Below are positions 57,823 to 64,000 of a stretch of DNA of 64,000 nucleotides, piece by piece. Location: contig OX388314.1 in assembly GCA_947579605.1 (NCBI GenBank), forward strand, positions 11,715,982-11,779,981, written 5' to 3'. Within the stretch, counting starts at the first letter, position 1. Every line of letters starts with the position of its first letter. The stretch is from Athripsodes cinereus. Taxonomy: Eukaryota > Arthropoda > Insecta > Trichoptera > Leptoceridae. The notes beneath the pieces were generated by a model. That model searched no databases and was not told the origin of the DNA. It saw only the letters and a list, made by a program, of their open reading frames with translations. The translations under genes were made by a program, and so were the position numbers.

Positions 57823-59824
57823 AAGAGAAAATTAAAGAGAAAATAACCGCAGCGGCAGACGAGGTTTTAGAGAAAAGAAAGCCGCAAGCTAGGAAAGAAT
57901 GGATCACAGACGACATTTTAAAAATGATCGAAGAAAGAAGGAAGCTAAAGAATTCTCAAACAGAAGAAGGGAAAAAGGAATATAAAGCCCTTAGGAATAA
58001 AATTAACAGAGAATCCAAGCTGAAAAAGGAATGTTATTTACAAGAAAAATGCAAAAATATCAACAGAAATATAAAACAAAGGAAATTCGAAACCGCATAC
58101 TCTGAAGTAAAGAACTTCTTCAATGAAAAAACACAGCCACGATGTGCTATACAAGATAAAAACGGCAAACTGCTGTTTGAGGACGAACTGATCGTCAAAA
58201 GATGGAAGGAATACCTAGAACAATTGTACAAAGGAAAGAGCATACTCCAGGAAAGCAAAGCACTGGAAGCAGAATATGACGTAGAAAATAATGGAGATGA
58301 CATCTTAAGAAGTGAATTTGATATTGCATTAGCAAAGTTGAAAGACGGCAAAGCACCAGGCATCGACCTGATTCCATCAGAGCTGCTTAAATGCGCGGGA
58401 AAAGGCATGCTTGATACATTGTATAAGCTCGTCTGCAAAATATACGACACAGGAGAGATACCTGAGGACTTTGCCAAATGTCTGATACGAGCGCTTCCTA
58501 AGAAGGCAGACACGACAAAGTGCGAACAACACAGAACCTTAAGCATGATATCACACGCTTCTAAGATACTCACCAACATTATAATGAAAAGGGCGGAAAA
58601 TAAAATAAACGAAACACTTTCAGAAGATCAATTTGGATTCCGCAAGGAGACTGGTACAAGAGATGCAATCCTGAGTCTCAGACTTATTCTAGAAAAGAGA
58701 ATAACAGTTAATAAAAACACATATATAGCATTCATCGACCTAGAAAAGGCATTCGATAAAGTAGAATGGGAACAACTTTTTAACATCCTAAACGAAATAG
58801 GAATGAGTTACAAAGACAGAAGAGCAATCTGGAGCCTATATAAGAACGAAATGGCCGTAATCAAAAGCGGAGAGAGCTGCGCAGAAGCAAGGGTCGAACA
58901 AGGCGTAAGACAAGGATGCTCAATGTCGCCAGCTCTCTTTAACTGCTATATACAGCGAGCCATTGATGAACTGAGAGAAGAAATGAAGAACTGGACAGGA
59001 GTCAAAATAAATGGGAAAAAGGTCGACATGATCAGATATGCTGACGACATAGCACTGCTCGCAGACTCCGAGATGGAGCTGAACGAAGCCTTAGGAAAAA
59101 TGGAAAGTATTCTGTTGTCAAAGTACAACATGAAAATAAATAAAGAAAAAACAAAATGTATGGTCGTTGGAAAAGAGGAAGCGACTGCGAACATTGACAT
59201 AAATGGAGTGAGCATCAAACAAGTAAGTGAATTCGTGTACCTGGGCAGCAGAATAAACCAGGATGGACGCTCCAAATCGGAAATTGTAAGCAGAATAAAC
59301 CAGGCAAGGATTGCCTTTAACAAAAAATCTAAGATATTGGAATCCCCAAATATTGACTTAAGCGTAAGGAAGAACCTTACTAAAGCCTTTGTATGGAGCA
59401 TTCTGCTTTATGGTTGTGAGACATGGACCATCAGCAAGAGTGAAAGCGGACGGCTGGCGGCCTTTGAGATGTGGTGCTACAGACGCATGCTCAAGATCCA
59501 TTGGTCGGAGCACGTCGAAAATGAAGAAGTATTAACCAGGGTAGGCGAAAAAAGGCAACTCCTTAAGAGAATCAGCCAACAGCGAGCTAACTGGATTGGC
59601 CACAGCATCAGGCATCCAGGGCTACTCATCGCCATCGCAGAGGGTAAGACCGAGGGGACAAATGGCAGAGGCCGACCAAGAGACGCATATATGGACCAAC
59701 TGAAGAGAGACATGAACTGTGGCTCATACGTAGGGCTAAAAAGACTGGCTGAGAATAGAGACGAATGGAGAAGAAAAACCAAACTCGTTGCAGACCAATC
59801 CAGTGGATTGTAACTCATTATATA
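57823..59824 (+). mobile_element. LINE-A, young 5'-truncated insertion with 12-bp target duplication
   Basis: The insertion is bracketed by TAACTTTAATTA (57811-57822 and 59825-59836). The coding frame continues upstream of the first Met to the truncation point (an ITAAADEVLEKRKPQARKEW stretch at about 57845-57905), so the endonuclease and N-terminal parts were lost by truncation, not by mutation. The 3' end is TTGTAACTCATTATATA, the same end point as in the copies at 13.2, 27.9 and 47.7 kb, without a poly-A tail. The target lies in Penelope-like sequence, since the duplication is part of the sequence next to the hammerhead motif. Confidence 0.93.
57924..59813 (+). CDS. LINE-A reverse transcriptase, open 5'-truncated ORF (629 codons)
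   Basis: RNA-templated DNA polymerase of a non-LTR retrotransposon, which would copy its RNA at a nicked nuclear target. Motifs in order: KLKDGKAPGIDLIPSELLK (residues ~138-156), LPKKADTTKCEQHRTLSMIS (~191-210), DQFGFRKETGTRDAIL (~235-250), and motif A FIDLEKAFDKVEW (~270-282) with catalytic D. Then motif B GVRQGCSMSPALFN (~327-340), motif C RYADDIALLAD (~371-381) with the catalytic pair, and motif E EFVYLGSRINQDG (~436-448). The C-terminal domain has LLYGCETWTIS, ANWIGHSIRHPG and GRGRPRDAYMDQ. No frameshift or stop is seen. The first Met is internal to the original protein. The upstream endonuclease domain is missing, so the copy cannot move by itself. Clade assignment is uncertain (endonuclease-reverse transcriptase type common in insects). 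Confidence 0.93.
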   Translation: MIEERRKLKNSQTEEGKKEYKALRNKINRESKLKKECYLQEKCKNINRNIKQRKFETAYSEVKNFFNEKTQPRCAIQDKNGKLLFEDELIVKRWKEYLEQLYKGKSILQESKALEAEYDVENNGDDILRSEFDIALAKLKDGKAPGIDLIPSELLKCAGKGMLDTLYKLVCKIYDTGEIPEDFAKCLIRALPKKADTTKCEQHRTLSMISHASKILTNIIMKRAENKINETLSEDQFGFRKETGTRDAILSLRLILEKRITVNKNTYIAFIDLEKAFDKVEWEQLFNILNEIGMSYKDRRAIWSLYKNEMAVIKSGESCAEARVEQGVRQGCSMSPALFNCYIQRAIDELREEMKNWTGVKINGKKVDMIRYADDIALLADSEMELNEALGKMESILLSKYNMKINKEKTKCMVVGKEEATANIDINGVSIKQVSEFVYLGSRINQDGRSKSEIVSRINQARIAFNKKSKILESPNIDLSVRKNLTKAFVWSILLYGCETWTISKSESGRLAAFEMWCYRRMLKIHWSEHVENEEVLTRVGEKRQLLKRISQQRANWIGHSIRHPGLLIAIAEGKTEGTNGRGRPRDAYMDQLKRDMNCGSYVGLKRLAENRDEWRRKTKLVADQSSGL

Positions 59825-59836
59825 TAACTTTAATTA

Positions 59837-60190
59837 GAGTTAGAACGTTTTCGGAACTACTTGTTCCATCATCAGTAACAATACTAAACATAAATTATTT
59901 TCAAGGACAGTCAATGTTGTGGTGAAGGTGAAGGATAGTGGGCGGGGCAGCGGTGGAGTATAAAGAAGCATAGACAAGAGTGGAGATGATATGGGTGGAA
60001 TTTGGATATTTATAATGTTTTCATTCTTTATGCAGCAATTATTTATTTCTAATGATTCCAATATATCCAACTTTCTTCCTTTGTCACAGTTATGAATCAA
60101 TTCTATGTCATATATTCCAAAGGTGTGTCCTGCATCTCTCGAATGTTCAGCTATTTCACTGTTAATTGTAATATTTTTTATTAAAGAACA
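59837..60190 (-). pseudogene. Penelope-like element, C-terminal GIY-YIG fragment and end region
   Basis: The minus-strand frame includes INSEIAEHSRDAGHTFGIYD, ELIHNCDKGRKLDILESLEI and ENIINIQIPPISSPLL before low-complexity residues and a stop. It shares layout with the fragment at 54660-54905 (H-x-x-x-L-x-x-L-E-x-L-E-I, then N-I-x-N-I-Q-x-P). It resembles the C-terminal end of the GIY-YIG domain of Penelope-like elements. Its non-coding end contains the hammerhead-like motif. LINE-A has inserted a few bases beyond. The reverse transcriptase part is absent. Confidence 0.6.
59839..59879 (-). ncRNA. hammerhead-ribozyme-like motif at a Penelope-like end
   Basis: Minus strand in order: GTTA (stem I), CTGATGA (core, complement of 59869-59875), one extra T, GGAAC-AAGTA-GTTCC (perfect 5-bp stem II), GAAA (core), then A-C-G-T-T giving A15.1-U16.1 plus two more pairs, then C (cleavage position) and TAAC closing stem I. 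AACGTT is a palindrome, so stem III can form only between two copies, a dimeric type I hammerhead. Penelope-like elements are known to carry such motifs. The unpaired T after CTGATGA departs from the textbook core. Activity is not proven. Confidence 0.6.
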
Positions 60191-60235
60191 TGAAAAGGCA
60201 GTAATGATAAATTATATAAAATAATTAAAATAAAT

Positions 60236-60350
60236 TGAGGTTTGCCACCATCATGATTGTTTTAATTTTTTATTGGCAAGGAGAATTCATTTCGCATGTT
60301 TATTGAATGCGCTTGGTCTGGTGGCTACGCCACTAATAGTGTAGATATGT
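60236..60350 (+). repeat. SINE-2 copy, degenerate
   Basis: GAGGTTTGCCACCATCATGA, TATTGGCAAGGAGA, CGCATGTTTATTGAATGCGC and TTGGTCTGGTGGCTACGCCA follow the SINE-2 body in plus orientation. No tail remains. Confidence 0.6.
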
Positions 60351-60354
60351 GATA

Positions 60355-61505
60355 AATTATATCTAGGTATTTATCAAATACACCTACTATTAATGTAATT
60401 ACTTAAAGAGTTAATTATAAAATAATTTGTTAGTGATGCTGTTCATAAAATATTAATTTTCAGAATGAAAAAAGGAGTTTTAAGTTGTATTGGCATTTTA
60501 ACGTTTCTTAGCCATAATGAATATGTTTGAGAATATTTGGCGTAGACAGTAGGTACGTGCTAATATAATGTCAGATGAGGATATTAGACAAGGACAAACA
60601 CAATAGACACAGTAATAGCGGTGGTACAATGTATGGCAACTGTGTAACGCTCTCTATAAATATATACAGAGCATGATGTATATGTGAATTTATTACTATT
60701 ATTACATGTATTGTGAAAAATAATACCTACATTTGGTCTGCATTGGGTGACCTACGACGTGTCAAATAAACGAGTGAAACTAATAATGATGGGCGGTTGT
60801 GGAGTGAGGCTACAATACATATCCTAGTGTGCTCTAAATTATAGACATTCTATGACATTGCAGTAGAGTGAATGACATTATGATTATGCAGTATAGATCT
60901 GTAGAGATAGTTAGTATTGTTTAGACTGCTATCTGGCGGATGTATTGGGTAACAGCTGTTATGGTATTGAAATTATTTTACTTTAAACAAATGGAAGAAT
61001 TTGTTTTATTATTAAAACACGTTCACCATATAGTGTTTACTCATTTGACTATTAATAAATCATTTGATTGCTACTTCAGCTATTAATTTTTTTCTCGTCA
61101 ATAATAATTTATTAAAACGAAGGAAAATATTTTTTGTCTACGGAATATTGAAGTAGCTAGTAATGATTTTTTGTTGTATGGAAAGGTATTACAGATCCTT
61201 ACCTCCATATGAATTTATTTTTTTCTGAATCTTCAATTACTTCTGTGAAATTAATGCGTGTTTGATTAAATTGACGTGTCTCCTGGGAAATGTAATTATT
61301 TTCTTCTGCTATTAAAAAAATAACCTTCAATTATTTCTATATATCGATATGAAAAATATATTCAATCAATAGTATTTTTTTTAATATTTCATTTCATATC
61401 TAGAACTACTTATGACTAACTTAACTAGATATACCTTATCTAATCACTCTTCAATAATCCTTAACACAGCACAGAGCAGAAACAACCTACTTTTTTCTTC
61501 TTCTT
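60355..61505. other. AT-rich non-coding stretch
   Basis: No supported feature. Confidence 0.35.
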
Positions 61506-61510
61506 ACTCC

Positions 61511-61680
61511 ACCATTGAAAGGAATCCATCGTCCACAGAATACCGCACAGTACTGGCAACTTTACTAGCCGAAATTCTACCGGAGGTGCCACAGTAGGTA
61601 GCCTGAAGTTCTGGTCGGACAAAGTACCCCCGTGCGTGTAGTTTTTTGACCACATTTCTACTATGTCCCTCTAGCCGAGA
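61511..61680 (-). repeat. repeat X, diverged copy
   Basis: CCATTGAAAGGAATCCATCG, CACAGTACTGGCAACTTTAC, CCGAAATTCTACCGGAGGTG and GTAGCCTGAAGTTCTGG follow repeat X at 42158 in the same orientation with many differences. On the minus strand the unit is followed by an AAGAAGAAGAAA stretch, possibly its tail. Confidence 0.5.
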
Positions 61681-61835
61681 GTGTCACCTCTTCCCATGAC
61701 ATCGTATGCACTATGTGTAAAAAGTAAAAAACACCGTACTTTATTTGACATTTTTTTGTTGAATAATCTCAAACATGACCTTACTAGGACCATCGACTCT
61801 CTTGTTTTACAGACTGAAGGTTTTTATTTTACGAT
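61681..61835 (-). pseudogene. degenerate LINE-D fragment
   Basis: GTGTCACCTCTTCCCATGAC and, 100 bp on, ACTAGGACCATCGACTCTCT with TGTTTTACAGACTGAAGG match LINE-D at 44660-44690 and 44822-44862 in order, with a spacing change. It is an old copy directly abutting repeat X. Confidence 0.55.
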
Positions 61836-62424
61836 TATCTTTTTTCGCATTTTTTTCTGCTTTTTAAATATGAAAAGCCGTTATTTCATAATCTTCACTA
61901 AAAATTATCATATTCCTCTTTCGACCTCCAAACTCGCAGTCTCCATCTCATCGTAGTTCCGCCTCTAAAAGAATGGCTAGCAGTTGTATGTGGGAGGAGA
62001 CTCCCAACCCCTAAAACGAAGGTATATACTATGACTTTGTTATTTATGGTGTTCTACTCTTTACTATTGTACGAGTAGAACAATAGTATATTACTTACTC
62101 CTAGCTACGCGAACATAATTTATGGCTGTGTAATATTATAATTATATGTAGATATAAGGGTTATGTATATTCATATAGACTACTTGCTGAAACAATGACA
62201 AAAAAGTCAATGGGCTGATTATTAGAGGTTTTTAGTAGGTGCTCATAAACTTAATATTCTTTTAAAATCTTCAATACCTCTCCAATATTAAATTATCCCA
62301 TATAAAATATCATATCAATTAGTTTACTTACATTATCATAATAATTATGTAAAGAAAAAATGTTCTGTAAAGCTATCTACTTACAACAAAGAATCATTAA
62401 ATTATCTTTCTATATATTCATTAT

Positions 62425-62610
62425 TATTACGACATCTCTAACAAGTGGGAAAACCGGTGGATTCACTGTATGTAATGAACGTATTAGTCTTCTGCCAGTG
62501 CCATAAAAAATATTGAATTGAAAAAGTTGGTATAAGAAAATTAAGACATTTAGTATGGTTGGCATACTTCATTGTAATATTTAATGTGTCCTGTTTTTCA
62601 GCTCCTGTTC
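62425..62610 (-). repeat. SINE-2 copy, inverted relative to the next one
   Basis: TTATTATTACGACATCTCTA, ACAAGTGGGAAAACC, CTGCCAGTGCCATAAAA and TTAAGACATTTAGTATGGTT follow SINE-2 on the minus strand. It is strongly diverged. Confidence 0.55.
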
Positions 62611-62754
62611 TTCCATTGCTGAATACACTTTGTCTTTTCCATGAACATGCTACTTAAATGTGTCTTCTGCTAACACATCCCACCTGGACTCCCTATCTTA
62701 TAATATACTAACCGTCATTAAACTACATTAGAGTCATAGACCACCCGGCAACAA

Positions 62755-62965
62755 ATGGGTCTCCCTACTCTTTTCCATAAATTTTCCTGTGTACTGTAAA
62801 AGGTAGGTGTTCGAGAAATTCATTTCTCATCTTAAATTCAATAATGAGGTGTACCACCTAGCATGCATGCCAGCTTAATTTTTTGTTGGCATAGAGAGGA
62901 TGGCTTGCATGTTTTTCAAAAGCGACTGGTCTGCTCTGGTTACCCCCAGTGATGGTTTAGTAAGT
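62755..62965 (+). repeat. SINE-2 copy including the 5' part
   Basis: GGGTCTCCCTACTC, TGTACTGTAAAAGGTAGGTG, TTCGAGAAATT, ATAATGAGGTGTACCACCTA, GAGGATGGCTTGCATGTTTT and GACTGGTCTGCTCTGGTTAC are in SINE-2 order. The tail is a short TAGTAAGTAAGTAG. It confirms that the 5' part seen at 9460-9716 belongs to the family. Confidence 0.7.
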
Positions 62966-62969
62966 AAGT

Positions 62970-64000
62970 AGTAAATGTTTATGGTGAGATGTAGCTACAT
63001 GATTTTTTAATCTGAATAATAATAAAAAGGAAATGTATTTCGTTTCATATTTGTAACGTTCTGTGGAAAAATAATTTATGTAATTATGTTTTTTTGTACC
63101 TTAAAAGCTTTTTAAACCCAACTCAAATAAATATTATTTCTCATCTCACAGCTGATGTTTATATTTTTCGTGGTAAAAGTTTTTCGAATTCTATATAAAT
63201 TGACGTTTTTTCGATATCAGTAATTTCATTTGCCTTATGACCGTGTTCCGAATTCTGTATATATTTATTCATAAAATATATTTATTTAAATAATCTGCAC
63301 ACGCGTAGTAATGTGGGAGATAAAATAAATATGTCTTTTAAGAATGGTTCAGCATAATATTATATAGAGCTTATATGGATTTTGATATTAATACAAACAA
63401 TCAAACGCAGTCATTATTTGTAATAGGTTAATATTTGAATTATTGCTGTTAATGATTTTTTTTTTTTTGCTATCCACCCGTTATCGAGTGACTTGAGCCC
63501 TTTGGGAACAATGTATTCGATACCAAGGGTAAATGATTTATTTTGATAGCAGTTCTAATTTTGGATATACGAATGAGATTTCATAATTTTAATTTAATAT
63601 TTATAAAATACCAATAAATGAATATCAATAAGTATGTTCATTAGATTACAGATTACAGTATAATATACGAGTATAGTATTGTTGTATTATATTGGGAAAT
63701 AAATTATTATTATTATTGTGATAATTTAGATGAGATACTATTACACTTCACTTTATAGCATTTTTTTAATCTGATATTTTTTAAATTACACCTTCCCTTC
63801 CTTAAAATTAAATCCGTTACTCTTTCTCAGCTTATAAATGGTCTTCCAACAATTGTCTTTAGTCTTCGACTTTTTGCGCTGAGAGTCTTTTATATTTCTG
63901 TTGCTCTTGGAATCACGTAACATTTCCAAAAAAAGTAATGATTGAACGTGTAATGATGTTGCCTTTTTTTCGATGAATTTACTGACTGAAAATTGTGATA
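62970..64000. other. AT-rich non-coding stretch
   Basis: No supported feature. An (ATT)n run near 63703-63717 could be another decayed tail. Confidence 0.35.

Noticed and set aside
58034..58579. Minus-strand open frame of 181 codons over LINE-A
   Set aside because: It is antisense to the LINE-A reverse transcriptase, whose motifs are clear on the plus strand.
1..64000. CRISPR array, operon, riboswitch or bacterial/phage system
   Set aside because: No regularly spaced direct repeats, no Shine-Dalgarno-linked gene series and no prokaryotic gene. The content is that of an insect nuclear genome.

Overview
The window looks like insect nuclear DNA, most likely from a moth or butterfly. It is strongly AT-rich and has no compact operon-like gene order. 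It is dotted with short motifs such as TAGGTACCTAC that are common in lepidopteran genomes. Most recognisable sequence is transposable-element debris of insect type: several LINE families with short-tandem-repeat tails, a tRNA-derived SINE, hAT and piggyBac DNA transposons, and Penelope-like (PLE) fragments. The order-level assignment is an inference, because no host protein gene can be recognised.

Layout. Positions 1-780 are AT-rich upstream DNA. At about 780-1130 there is a sharp GC/CpG-rich island, followed by moderately GC-rich patches up to a plausible splice donor at 2898/2899. The simplest reading is the promoter and 5' non-coding exon(s) of a plus-strand host gene, with most of the rest being one very large first intron or intergenic DNA. 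From 3 kb to 64 kb I see no host exon I can defend.

Mobile elements. LINE-A has one young 5'-truncated copy at 57823-59824, with an open 629-codon reverse transcriptase frame and a 12-bp target duplication. Six more fragments lie at 12.9, 14.4, 27.6, 42.1, 47.3 and 57.0 kb. LINE-B (36645-40485, minus) is split by a 2461-bp element at 37323-39783. LINE-C has a (GAA)n tail, LINE-D a (GAT)n tail, LINE-E an (AAGT)n tail, and LINE-F is an R1/Jockey-like C-terminus. SINE-1 has a tRNA-like head and four copies. SINE-2 has at least ten copies and shares its 3' tail with LINE-B, as expected for a SINE mobilised by that LINE. hAT elements are at 13252-15796 (with a second hAT at 13589-14894 nested inside it), 28483-28702 and 29848-30184. 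A piggyBac deletion derivative with a broken transposase is at 23278-24242. A 1.7-kb inverted-repeat element of unknown superfamily is at 29439-31163.

The most interesting signal is a hammerhead-ribozyme-like motif on the minus strand at 59839-59879. It sits next to a Penelope-like GIY-YIG remnant and is flanked by the young LINE-A insertion. Weaker motifs with the same layout but different, co-varying stems occur at 26756-26799 (plus), 50771-50806 (minus) and about 22410-22448 (minus). Penelope-like elements are known to carry hammerhead motifs, so this fits precedent. The short self-complementary stem III in the best copy predicts cleavage as a dimer.

The parts do not form a host pathway. 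They are a stratified record of insertions, whose order can be read from nesting and from intact target-site duplications. No tRNA, rRNA, CRISPR or operon was found.
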